Shown: in pieces, positions 7,728-15,201 of the stretch
Layout: the number at the start of each line of letters is the position of its first letter
Position numbering within the stretch: position 1 is the first letter of the stretch
DNA from: RI-242 sp038246255
GTDB taxonomy: Bacteria; Planctomycetota; UBA1135; GCA-002686595
DNA: 23,501 nt
Reading direction: 5' to 3'
Assembly: GCA_038246255.1 (NCBI GenBank)
Contig: JBBRWC010000064.1
Span: 1 to 23,501, forward strand
Translations under genes and position numbers: made by a program
The notes under the pieces: generated by a model
What the model was told of the DNA's origin: nothing
Seen by the model: the letters and a program-made list of their open reading frames with translations, nothing else
Databases searched by the model: none

Positions 7728-9132
7728 CGCCTTGGGCGGCGCGCGGCATCGGCATCGCGATCCGGGGAAGTTCCAGGACAAAGCGCGTGCCCCCGGTGGG
7801 GGATTGTTCGAGGTACACGTCGCCGCCGTGGAAACGGGCCGCTCCGCGCGCGATCGCGAGCCCCAGACCAAATCCGTGTCGGCGTTCCTTTGACGTTCCG
7901 CCGCGCTCGAGGGGCAGAAAAATCTTCTCGCGATCGGCCTTGGGGACACCGGGACCTTCGTCGTCGACCGCAACCCGAACGTCGCCACCGGTTTGGGTCA
8001 TCGTGATCGTCACCCGACCGCCGTCGGGCGACCACTCGATCGCGTTCGCGGCGATGTTCGCAAGCGCGAGCCCCAAGAACTCCGGCTCGCCAACGACGTG
8101 CAAGTCGTCGGGGGCTTCGACCAGGACCGCGATGTTCCGCCGCGCCGCGATTCTCGCGTCGCGCGCCACCCGCCGGCGCAGGGACGCGGAGAGATCGAAG
8201 GCCTCGACGGGTGCTGCGGCGCTGGAATCCGCCAAGGTGACGTAGGTCACGAGGTTGCGCAGCGCGCGCGTCATTTCGTGCAACTCGTCCAGTTGACGCG
8301 CGAGGACTTCACGGTACTGCTCTGGCGTCCGCTCGCGCAGCAGCGCCACTTCCACTTCGGACAGGAGATTTTGGAGTGGAGAGCCAAGCTCGTGGGCGAG
8401 TCCCGTGGTCAACAGTTGAGCGCGGCGGCGCTGGTCGGCCAGCTCGGCCATCATGTGCGCGAGGGCGTCGGTCACGACCTTGATTTCAACCGGCGCATCG
8501 TCGAAGCGGAACACCGCGCCGTCGCCCGACGTCTGGACATGGCGCGCCGCGCCCGCGACGCGCTCCAGTAACCGCGACGCGTGTCGGGCGGCCAAGAAGC
8601 CGGATCCGAGGCCGAGCGCGGCGCCGAAGATGCCGAGTCCCAACGCGGCCGCATCAAAACGCGCGACCAGCGCGAGCTGCGCACCCGCATCGACGACAAC
8701 GCCGACCGCTGCGTCGGGGCCGAGCGGCTCCGTGCGCCACCGGTAGCGTCCCGTCGGACCGTTTTTCGGTTCGCGGCCGCCCACGGGGCGAGCGGGCCGT
8801 TCCGACGTCAAGAGATGCATCGCGCCGGCCTCGATCACACGTTCGAAGTCGGGGTTGAATATCCAGATGCGGGCGGCGATGGGGGTGGCGGGGTGGTGGT
8901 TTTGCAACTCGGCCAAGACCGCCGTGAGTTCCGCAGCGCTGGGCGCCGGGGTACTCAAGCGGACACGAAGCTCGTCGATCTCCTCCTTGACCAGCGCCGT
9001 AACCTCACGTTCGACGGATGCGCGCACGAACAACGCTCCGACGCCGGCCACGCAAAAAGCCAGTAGCGCGAAGATGGCGGCGAAACCCAGTGTCAAGCGC
9101 CGCCGCAGCGACCACACGCGCGCCGTCTTCAT
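7690..9132 (-). CDS. Two-component sensor histidine kinase
   Basis: This 480-residue membrane kinase has a first transmembrane helix at about residues 12-36, a small extracytoplasmic sensor region (about 38-158), a second helix (about 160-182), a HAMP-like linker (about 183-237), then dimerisation and catalytic domains. The phosphoacceptor is H247 in AHELGSPLQN. The N-box is N359-I-A-A-N363, G1 is D390-D-E-G-P-G, and G2 is GFGLGL (420-425). All key ATP-binding residues are present. The ATG at 9132 is preferred over an in-frame TTG eight codons upstream. It overlaps the response-regulator stop as ATGA, the classic coupled arrangement for this pair. The stimulus is unknown. The C-terminal ~20 residues after the ATPase domain are encoded across the overlap with the convergent glycosyltransferase gene. 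Confidence 0.95.
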   Translation of the reverse strand: MKTARVWSLRRRLTLGFAAIFALLAFCVAGVGALFVRASVEREVTALVKEEIDELRVRLSTPAPSAAELTAVLAELQNHHPATPIAARIWIFNPDFERVIEAGAMHLLTSERPARPVGGREPKNGPTGRYRWRTEPLGPDAAVGVVVDAGAQLALVARFDAAALGLGIFGAALGLGSGFLAARHASRLLERVAGAARHVQTSGDGAVFRFDDAPVEIKVVTDALAHMMAELADQRRRAQLLTTGLAHELGSPLQNLLSEVEVALLRERTPEQYREVLARQLDELHEMTRALRNLVTYVTLADSSAAAPVEAFDLSASLRRRVARDARIAARRNIAVLVEAPDDLHVVGEPEFLGLALANIAANAIEWSPDGGRVTITMTQTGGDVRVAVDDEGPGVPKADREKIFLPLERGGTSKERRHGFGLGLAIARGAARFHGGDVYLEQSPTGGTRFVLELPRIAMPMPRAAQGVNAHPPAVTAVG

Positions 9133-9815
9133 TGCGTGGGACCTCCCAAGGGGCAACGGTATCCGCGCCCGATGGCGGTTTCGACGGGATGCTCGGAGCG
9201 TCCCGTGAAGCGCCGCCGAAGGCGCGCGACGGCGGCCTCCACGACGTTGGTGCCGGGCTCAAAACGGATACCCCACACCGAATCCAGCAACTCCGCGCGG
9301 GAAACCCATTCCCCCTTGGCTTCGACGAGGCGCTTGAGCAAATCGAACTCCCGCGGACTGAGGTCCACGCGCGCGGACGAGAGCGTCGCCGTGCGCGCGT
9401 GCAAGTCGAGTCGCAGGGACCCGAGTTGGAGTACGTGGTTCCCGACGTGCCGCCGCAACACCGCTTCGAGGCGCGCGAGCAGCTCGTCCAGCGCAAACGG
9501 TTTGACGAGGTAATCGTCGGCGCCCAGCTTCAAACCGCGGATGCGGTCTTCGACACCGCTCCGCGCGCTGACAAAAATGACCGGTTGCAAGGCGGCGCGG
9601 GCGCGCATGTCCGCGAGCAGTTCAAAACCCGATTCGCCGGGCAGCACGACATCGAGCAGCACGGCGTCGAAGGGTTCGCGGCCGGGGCCGATCAACAAAC
9701 GCGCGGCGTCGTGTGCATCGCCGACCGCGGTTGCACTGAGCCCGTGCTCCGTCAGGCCGCGCACGAGCACATCCCGCAGCTTTGGGTCGTCGTCGACGAT
9801 CAGGACACGTGTCAT
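9129..9815 (-). CDS. OmpR/PhoB-family response regulator
   Basis: This 228-residue DNA-binding response regulator has a receiver domain at residues 1-120. The acidic triad is D8-D9-D10 with the phosphoacceptor D55 in LLDVVLPG, the switch serine is S83 and the conserved lysine is K105 in VKPF. The winged-helix effector domain (about 128-222) contains LSPREFDLL and the wing ending in GRGYR, typical of the OmpR subgroup. It is first in an operon with the histidine kinase, and the two genes overlap by 4 bp. The regulated genes cannot be read from this window. The divergent membrane-protein gene, 137 bp away, is a plausible but unproven target. Confidence 0.96.
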   Translation of the reverse strand: MTRVLIVDDDPKLRDVLVRGLTEHGLSATAVGDAHDAARLLIGPGREPFDAVLLDVVLPGESGFELLADMRARAALQPVIFVSARSGVEDRIRGLKLGADDYLVKPFALDELLARLEAVLRRHVGNHVLQLGSLRLDLHARTATLSSARVDLSPREFDLLKRLVEAKGEWVSRAELLDSVWGIRFEPGTNVVEAAVARLRRRFTGRSEHPVETAIGRGYRCPLGGPTQ

Positions 9816-9934
9816 CGCTTGGCCAGCAGAACCGTGGGAAACGGCGCCTATCCGCCACTCTATGCTACGGAAGCGTGCAGCGCCGCGACCGTGCCAGCGG
9901 AGCCGCCGATCGCCCGACCAAGCCCGCGCGCCGA

Positions 9935-9940
9935 TAGACT
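9935..9940 (+). promoter_or_regulatory. Candidate -10 element close to the start of the 9953 gene
   Basis: TAGACT (extended to GATAGACT) lies 12 bases before the ATG, in a GC-rich gap with no Shine-Dalgarno-like sequence. If used, the transcript would begin only a few bases before the start codon. No convincing -35 hexamer is visible. The evidence is weak by itself and is considered with similar sites ahead of rsgA and rarA. Confidence 0.3.
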
Positions 9941-9952
9941 AGCGGCGTTCCC

Positions 9953-10501
9953 ATGGTGAATTCGAACCCCGACCCGCGGCCCGACCCGGCGCCCGATGCG
10001 GCGCCCGATGCGGGCGCGGGCGCACCCGGCGCCGCGGCGCTGAACGTGCCGTTGAAGTTTTTGCCCGGCCTCGCGTGGAGCGCGCCCGCCTGGATCGGGG
10101 CCCAGCTCGGAGGCACACTCTGGATGCTGCTTGCCGCCGTGGCGATGGGTATGCACGAGCGCAGTTGGGCCGCCGTGCCGCTGCTCGCGTTTGCGGTCGC
10201 GAACCTCGCCGGGTGGCGGCTTTGGCGCGCTCGCAGGCAGATGCGCGCCCGCACCGGCTTGCAGCTCTTGATGCTGGTGGAGCTGGTCACCAGCGCGATC
10301 ACGTTGATCGCGATGGATGCCCTTGGTGTTTTTGCGGCGGACCGCGACGCCGGCGGGAACCTGGGGTTGCGCGCTTACCTCTACCTGCTCGTGTTCCCCA
10401 CCATCGTGCTGTGGCTGTGGTGGATCGATCGCCTGATGGCGCGCCACTACGCGGCGTTTTTGGCCGGCAAGCAGCGCTCGGGCAAAACATCGGGATCGTA
10501 G
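9953..10501 (+). CDS. Four-helix membrane protein of unknown function
   Basis: This is a 182-residue protein I do not recognise. The first ~30 residues are low-complexity, rich in Pro, Asp and Ala (repeated PDP/APD units), then four hydrophobic segments follow at about 46-67, 71-91, 103-128 and 140-158. Charged, Arg-rich loops separate them (RLWRARRQMRAR at 89-100), and the tail is short and basic. It probably resides in the inner membrane. The gene is divergent from the response regulator. Its last 55 bp overlap the 3' end of the next membrane-protein gene on the opposite strand. Base composition matches its neighbours. No enzymatic motif is visible. Confidence 0.75.
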   Translation: MVNSNPDPRPDPAPDAAPDAGAGAPGAAALNVPLKFLPGLAWSAPAWIGAQLGGTLWMLLAAVAMGMHERSWAAVPLLAFAVANLAGWRLWRARRQMRARTGLQLLMLVELVTSAITLIAMDALGVFAADRDAGGNLGLRAYLYLLVFPTIVLWLWWIDRLMARHYAAFLAGKQRSGKTSGS

Positions 10502-11052
10502 GCTCCGGGCCCCGTGCGCGCGTGCCCCGCGAGCGCTCCTGGAAACACAAAACCGAGGTAGACGACCACTGCCACGAGTGCGAAGTGGATCGGCAGACGG
10601 GCAAAGCGCGACAGGATCAGAGCGACGAGGAACGCCCATCCGGCACGGCGCGCAAAACCGATCCATGGGGAGCCGTTCGGCGGGCCGGTGACGAACGCGG
10701 CGCGTGTGCCCGCAGCGAGCAAGCGCTGGTGCAATACGTGGACGAAGTCGCGGTACTCGCGCGGCCGCGATTCCGCGTGGTTGGCCGACAGGTGGCTGCG
10801 CGAACCAAACGTCACGAAGGGCTGCTCCGGTCCACCTGGGCGCGCAAAATCCAACGAGCACAGGTACTGGTCGTAACCGCCGCGCTCGCGCTTCCACCAC
10901 AGACGCACCCGGACGACATCCGCCAGCGCGAGGGTTCGCGGGGGGCGCTCGCCCTGGCGCACGACGAGCTTGTCGCCGTCGAAACAAAGAGCGATTGGAG
11001 CGTCGAAAACGCTGCCGCGGAAGTGGTACTCGGGCGCCAGGGGGGAGCTCAT
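10447..11052 (-). CDS. Membrane protein with N-terminal beta-rich domain, unknown function
   Basis: This is a 201-residue protein. Residues 8-115 look like a small beta-rich, perhaps PH-like, cytosolic domain: alternating hydrophobic strands, LWWKRERGGYDQYLCSLDF, then a helix REYRDFVHVLHQRLL. Two transmembrane helices follow at about 134-150 and 154-172, and then a short tail with PGAYDPDVLPERCLP. I do not recognise a named family. The frame stays open far upstream, antisense to folC, but the ATG at 11052 is chosen because the upstream part has the character of an antisense shadow and this start leaves a normal 135-bp divergent gap to folC. CATTCT lies eight bases before this ATG and could serve as a -10 element. 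Confidence 0.75.
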   Translation of the reverse strand: MSSPLAPEYHFRGSVFDAPIALCFDGDKLVVRQGERPPRTLALADVVRVRLWWKRERGGYDQYLCSLDFARPGGPEQPFVTFGSRSHLSANHAESRPREYRDFVHVLHQRLLAAGTRAAFVTGPPNGSPWIGFARRAGWAFLVALILSRFARLPIHFALVAVVVYLGFVFPGALAGHARTGPGAYDPDVLPERCLPAKNAA

Positions 11053-11187
11053 CGCCCCCAAGAATGGCTTCCGCAGGGGCGGCCAGCCAGACTTTCGCGG
11101 GATTGCCCCGCGGCCCGCGGGAGGTGAAGGATGGAGCAGGCTCCCGGCCCCTTGTGCCGGTGACCGCGCGGGAAGGAACATGGCCCC

Positions 11188-12573
11188 ATGGACAGGGATC
11201 CCTTGGGTCGGGCGGGACCGCTGGCGGCGGCGATGGCGCGCCTTGAGGTGCTGATCGATTGGGAGCGACGCGACCGTTCCGCGGGTGCGCTGCAGTCCAT
11301 GCGCGTCGACGTCGGGCCGTCGCGGGATCTGTGCGCGCGGGTTGGCGCGTGGCCGCCGCGGGTTGGGGAACCCGCGCCGGTAGTCATCCACGTCGCGGGG
11401 AGCAAAGGCAAAGGGTCCGTCTGTGCACTTGTCGACGCGGGATTGCGGGCGGCCGGTTGGCGCACGGGACGCTACGGATCCCCACACGTGGAGCGGGTCG
11501 CGGAGCGGGTGGTTCTGAACGGCGAGCCCGTGGACGATTCGCGGCTCGCCCAGGCGCTCGAGCGGGTGATGGATGTGCGCGATGGAGCGCTCGCTGAATC
11601 CGGCGGTTTGGCATCGAAGATCGCCGCATCGACCTGGTTCGACGTGCTCACCGCCGCGGCTTTTTGGATCTTCCGGGGGGTCAAACTCGACGCGTGGGTC
11701 ATCGAGTGCGGCCTGGGCGGTCGGCTCGACTCCACCAATGTCGTGGACGGCGAGGTGGCGGTGGTCACCGGCATCGAGCTCGAGCACACCGCGATCCTCG
11801 GCGACACACGCGCCGCGATCGCGGGCGAAAAAGCCGGGATCCTGAAGCCCGGGGGACGCGTGATCGTCGGTCTGGAGCCGCCCCACCTGATGAGCTCCCG
11901 GCCCGATGCGACACCCGACGCGCCCGACTCGGCGAGCGTCCGGATCGCCGCAGTGGCGGCACGCGTCGGAGTGCCCGTGGAGTGGCGGCCGCGCACGCCC
12001 GGCGACAGCTTTGATGCCCACAATCGCCGGATCGCGGCCGCGGTGCTCGACGGCCTGGGGGCGGCCGGCCATCGCGCGTCCGATGGCACTCCGCTCGCCG
12101 GCACGTTCGTGCTGCACCTCCCCCCGGACGCGGCGCGCCTTCCGGGCCGGTGGGAGCACATGGTCGTGGCCGGAACGCCGGTGGTCCTTGACGGCGCCCA
12201 CGTCGCCACCAGTTTGAGCGCCCTCCTCGATCAGCTCGCGGCCGATCCGCGGCTCCCGGGTGCGCCGGTGGTCGTCCTCGGGATGGGCAAGGACAAGGAC
12301 ACCGACGCGCTCCTCAAGTGCCTGTTGGGTCGGACCGATAGGGTCCTGTGCTCGTCCGCGGGGGCCGGCCCCTACCTGGCCCCCGAGCTTCTGTCCGCAA
12401 AGGCCAGGGCGCTCGGATTGGAGACCGAAACGGTCTTCGACCCGCGGGTGGCCGTGCAACGGGCGCTCGCGGTGGCCAAAGGTCGCTGGGTGCTCGTGAC
12501 CGGTTCCCTGCACTTGGTCGGCGCGGTTCGAGCCGCCCTGATTGAGGTTGCGCAACCCGGATCCCCATGTTGA
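11188..12573 (+). CDS. folC: Folylpolyglutamate synthase / dihydrofolate synthase
   Basis: This 461-residue ATP-dependent ligase of the Mur-ligase superfamily joins glutamate to dihydropteroate and/or folates in the cytoplasm. The P-loop is HVAGSKGKGS at residues 68-77. SPHVERVAERVVLNGEPV (98-115) is the folate/substrate loop, and ECGLGGRLDSTN (173-184) and GEKAGILKPG (213-222) are both FolC signatures. The C-terminal domain contains LDGAH (334-338). The asparagine usually following this histidine is valine here. The N-terminus carries about 30 extra residues before the usual family start. An internal start is possible, but the ATG at 11188 is the best visible one. The next gene overlaps the stop by 7 bp, indicating a translationally coupled pair. 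Confidence 0.93.
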   Translation: MDRDPLGRAGPLAAAMARLEVLIDWERRDRSAGALQSMRVDVGPSRDLCARVGAWPPRVGEPAPVVIHVAGSKGKGSVCALVDAGLRAAGWRTGRYGSPHVERVAERVVLNGEPVDDSRLAQALERVMDVRDGALAESGGLASKIAASTWFDVLTAAAFWIFRGVKLDAWVIECGLGGRLDSTNVVDGEVAVVTGIELEHTAILGDTRAAIAGEKAGILKPGGRVIVGLEPPHLMSSRPDATPDAPDSASVRIAAVAARVGVPVEWRPRTPGDSFDAHNRRIAAAVLDGLGAAGHRASDGTPLAGTFVLHLPPDAARLPGRWEHMVVAGTPVVLDGAHVATSLSALLDQLAADPRLPGAPVVVLGMGKDKDTDALLKCLLGRTDRVLCSSAGAGPYLAPELLSAKARALGLETETVFDPRVAVQRALAVAKGRWVLVTGSLHLVGAVRAALIEVAQPGSPC

Positions 12574-13076
12574 CCATCGTCTCCGACCTCCTGCTAACCG
12601 ACGCGTTCCTGATCAAGGGGCAGATCGAGAACAAGTACGCCCGAATCAGCCAGATGCTGGACGAGTACCGCCGGTACTTCATCAAGGTGCGCGACGCGAC
12701 CTTGATCGACCTGGGAAGTCGGGATCGCATCCAAACGCCCCTCGTCCATGTCAATCTGGACGAAATTCTGCTCGCCCACGAGTTCCTGGACTCGACGACG
12801 GACGTCAACTTGGCGCGCCTCGCGCGCGAAAAATCCGCGTCCTACAACCGCGTGCGGGTGTTCTACACGGGCAATCTGAACGTCGAGATCGCCGGCGAGG
12901 TCCGTCCGGGCAGCTACGAAGCCGACGACCGCTCGACGCGCCGCTTTTTTGTCATGACGCGTCCCGAAGTGCGCGGCATGAACCTGGAGGGCGACCGGGA
13001 CCTCGAGCTTCTGGGCAAGCTCGACTACGCCGTGCTGAACAAGACGCGGCTGTCGTACATCTACGACTTCTCCTGA
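12567..13076 (+). CDS. Conserved-looking protein of unknown function with apparent internal duplication
   Basis: This 169-residue soluble protein has no signal peptide or membrane segment. I do not recognise a named family with confidence. Two halves appear related. Residues 13-75 contain YF-I-K-x-R, then LVHVNLDEILLAHEF. Residues 95-168 contain FF-V-M-T-R, then LGKLDYAVLNKTRLSYIYDF. Each half looks like a small beta barrel or sandwich ending in a strand with an acidic-aromatic tip. The ATG overlaps the folC stop in the 7-base string ATGTTGA, so its translation is probably coupled to folC. The arrangement suggests co-expression but not necessarily a folate role. Codon use matches the neighbours. 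Confidence 0.8.
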   Translation: MLTIVSDLLLTDAFLIKGQIENKYARISQMLDEYRRYFIKVRDATLIDLGSRDRIQTPLVHVNLDEILLAHEFLDSTTDVNLARLAREKSASYNRVRVFYTGNLNVEIAGEVRPGSYEADDRSTRRFFVMTRPEVRGMNLEGDRDLELLGKLDYAVLNKTRLSYIYDFS

Positions 13077-13228
13077 TCGGCCCGGGCGGGGCGGACGTTC
13101 ACGGAGCGCTGCGCCGGGCCGCGAGGCGGCGGCGCAGGCTGTCGCGGAGCGCGGCCCAATCGTCGGGACTCATATCCCGCGTCCCCTCGCCCAGCTTGTA
13201 GCCTCTAGCCGACTCGTTGGGGGCTTCG

Positions 13229-14188
13229 TCAGATTTGCGAAAGCACGAGCGACACGATCTCCCGGACCGTTTCGGGGCGCTTCGGGTTGAGGTGGCGTCC
13301 CGTTGTCCAGTGGACAGTCGTATCCGCGGGCAGCGCGTCGCGGAGGGCTTTGACGGAGCGCAGCGGCACGCGCTCGTCGTCCTTGGACTGGATCAGGACG
13401 ACGGGTCGATCGCCCAATTGGGCGACGCGGGTTGCCGCGTCGAACTGCGCCGCGCGCCCCGCGTGGTGGAGGAGACTCACGAGCGGAACCCGCACCCAAC
13501 GCGATCCGATCTTGCGCTCGAGCGCGTGGTCGAGCCAGGCGCGGTTGTCGCCACCCCCGTGCACCAGCCAGACCCGTGCGACCCGCGGGTCAAGCGCCGC
13601 CGCGGTGGCAGCGAACGGCACTCCCAGGCTGGCACCGACCAGTTCGACGCGCGACGGATCCACACCGGGTTCGCTAAGGAGTGCATCGAGGGCGAGCGCG
13701 ACTGCCGCCGGTGTGTCGAACAGCGCGGGCCGAATCCGGCCGAGGGCATCCAGGCTCTGGCGCAAACCGCGCGGCCGGTCCGGCCCTTCGTAGGGGTAGT
13801 CGATGGCGGCCACGACGAGCCCGTGCGGATCGCCGACGAGTTCAACCGCGTCGCGGCCAGTGCGGTGCCCGCCGAGGATCACCACCAGCGGGCCGGGCGG
13901 CGGCGGGGGATCGGGCCGCAGGATGCGCAGGTCGACGGTGAGGCCGCTCGTCGAGCGCAGGCGAAGCGCTTGCGTCGCTATGCCGGGCGCGACCTGAGTG
14001 ACGATGCCGCGATCGACGTGTTCAAGTGCGCCGCGCCGCTTTGCGATGTGCTCATCAAGCTCTCCACCCAGTCGCCACACCGCCCACGCACCCAGGACCA
14101 CCAGCGCCAAAAAAGTCCACGCCAAACGGCGCAGCCAACGGCGCCACCGCGACCCCACACGGTGCGGCGTGGCTGCGGCTCCCGTCAC
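13229..14188 (-). CDS. Membrane-anchored alpha/beta hydrolase
   Basis: This 319-residue alpha/beta-hydrolase-fold protein has an N-terminal anchor at about residues 22-40, preceded by Arg-rich residues (positive-inside), so the catalytic domain probably faces the periplasm. A Pro-rich linker (93-100) leads into the fold. The nucleophile elbow is G185-A-S187-L-G189. The acid is D270 or D271 in QSKDDERVP, and the base is H299 in TTGRHLNP. The triad therefore looks complete. LVVILGGH (101-108) sits where the oxyanion-hole strand is expected. Substrate unknown. The start is taken as the GTG at 14188, which overlaps the rsgA stop (GTGA). A longer frame extends into rsgA but is antisense-free only by chance and lacks a better start. 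It is translationally coupled to rsgA. Confidence 0.85.
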   Translation of the reverse strand: MTGAAATPHRVGSRWRRWLRRLAWTFLALVVLGAWAVWRLGGELDEHIAKRRGALEHVDRGIVTQVAPGIATQALRLRSTSGLTVDLRILRPDPPPPPGPLVVILGGHRTGRDAVELVGDPHGLVVAAIDYPYEGPDRPRGLRQSLDALGRIRPALFDTPAAVALALDALLSEPGVDPSRVELVGASLGVPFAATAAALDPRVARVWLVHGGGDNRAWLDHALERKIGSRWVRVPLVSLLHHAGRAAQFDAATRVAQLGDRPVVLIQSKDDERVPLRSVKALRDALPADTTVHWTTGRHLNPKRPETVREIVSLVLSQI

Positions 14189-15156
14189 GGTCCAAACTCT
14201 CCGGTGATCGATTCCACTTCCTCGGGCGGCGGCTCCAACTCGTCGAGCAGCTCGACATAGGACAGGTAGCGCGAGGGCGCCAACTTGCCCGCTTCGGCAG
14301 CGTCGGCCACCGCGCAACCCGGCTCATGGTCGTGGGTGCAATCGGCGAAACGGCAGCGCCCGAGGAACGGCGCGAGTTCCGGATAGCGGTAGCGCAAATC
14401 CGGTTTCAGCATTCCGTAGGGCCGAAAGACGCGGATGCCAGGAGTGTCGATGACGTGGCTTGTGTCGTCGAGCCGCACCATCGTCGAAAACGTCGTTGTG
14501 TGCTTGCCCGCGTCCCAGTACTTGCTGACCTTGCCGATCTTGAGCGCCAGTCCCGGCTGCAGCGCGTTGAGCAGGCTCGATTTGCCGACACCCGATGCGC
14601 CGTAGAAAACGCTGCGCGCGCCGCCGAGCCGCGCGCGCAGCGTTTCGACCCCGTCGCCGCGGGTTGCACTCGTCGAAAGGACCTCGTACCCGGCAGCTTC
14701 GTAGGTGGCGCGGATCATCGGCTCTTCGCCGTCGTCGTCGAGGTCGAGCTTGTTGAGCACGACAGTCGCCGGGATGTCGCCCCAATGGCAGCCCACGAGG
14801 ATGCGGTCGGCGCGGTTCGACGAAAACTTCGGACTCGCGAGCGATCCGATCACGAACACACGATCGACGTTTGCAAACAGGACCTGCTCGCGCGGATCGT
14901 GGCTCGACGCAACTTTGCTGAGCCAGTTGCGCCGCGGAAGGACCTCTTCGATGCGTGCGGGATCGCCTTCGAGCGTGACCCGCACCCGATCGCCGACCGC
15001 AACGGGGCTCTTGACGCTCTCCAGATCCTCGAAAAGCCGCCCGCCTGGCGCGCACGGCCGCGAACGGCCATCGATCTCGACGTGGTAGACCCGCGCGTCG
15101 CCGCGAAGCACCAGGCCTTCGACCAAGTGGCTGCCGTCGCTGGATCCGTTGGACAT
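14185..15156 (-). CDS. rsgA: Ribosome small-subunit-dependent GTPase A
   Basis: This 323-residue circularly permuted GTPase acts in late 30S-subunit maturation and releases after GTP hydrolysis on the ribosome. An OB-fold occupies about residues 11-75. The G motifs appear in permuted order: G4 NKLD (135-138), G5-like STSA (161-164), G1 GASGVGKSS (186-194), G2 around KHTTT (218-222) and G3 DTPG (237-240). The C-terminal zinc site is intact: C268, C273, H275 and C281. This is normal family length. It is probably leaderless: TAGGAT lies six bases before the ATG and there is no Shine-Dalgarno sequence. The alpha/beta hydrolase gene follows with a 4-bp overlap, and the beta-helix gene lies 45 bp upstream on the same strand. 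Confidence 0.97.
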   Translation of the reverse strand: MSNGSSDGSHLVEGLVLRGDARVYHVEIDGRSRPCAPGGRLFEDLESVKSPVAVGDRVRVTLEGDPARIEEVLPRRNWLSKVASSHDPREQVLFANVDRVFVIGSLASPKFSSNRADRILVGCHWGDIPATVVLNKLDLDDDGEEPMIRATYEAAGYEVLSTSATRGDGVETLRARLGGARSVFYGASGVGKSSLLNALQPGLALKIGKVSKYWDAGKHTTTFSTMVRLDDTSHVIDTPGIRVFRPYGMLKPDLRYRYPELAPFLGRCRFADCTHDHEPGCAVADAAEAGKLAPSRYLSYVELLDELEPPPEEVESITGEFGP

Positions 15157-15162
15157 GGGGCC

Positions 15163-15168
15163 ATCCTA
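15163..15168 (-). promoter_or_regulatory. Candidate -10 element giving a leaderless rsgA transcript
   Basis: On the minus strand TAGGAT is followed by GGCCCC and then the rsgA ATG, with exactly six bases between. Normal -10 to start-site spacing would place the first transcribed base at or next to the A of ATG. The same spacing is seen before rarA. No -35 match is obvious, and the site falls in the 45-bp gap after the beta-helix gene. Confidence 0.4.
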
Positions 15169-15201
15169 CGCCCCACGGATCGCGACCCCCGCGCCGCGCG
15201 G

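Noticed and set aside
9955..10030. GC-rich near-repeats at the start of the 9953 gene (cccga / cgcccgatgcgg units)
   Set aside because: They simply encode the Pro-Asp-Ala-rich N-terminus. The units are imperfect and too few to call a tandem repeat or regulatory array.
11053..12555. Very long open minus-strand frame continuing upstream of the 201-residue membrane protein
   Set aside because: It is antisense to folC along its whole length, has Arg/His/Pro-rich composition without any fold signature, and is explained by the GC-rich third positions of folC. Only the part from ATG 11052 is credible.
13099..13173. 24-residue minus-strand mini-ORF (begins MSPDDWAALRDSL) in the gap before the hydrolase 3' end
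   Set aside because: It is attractive as an amphipathic Arg-rich helix, but there is no start context, no neighbour logic and the length is within chance expectation at this GC content. It needs conservation evidence.
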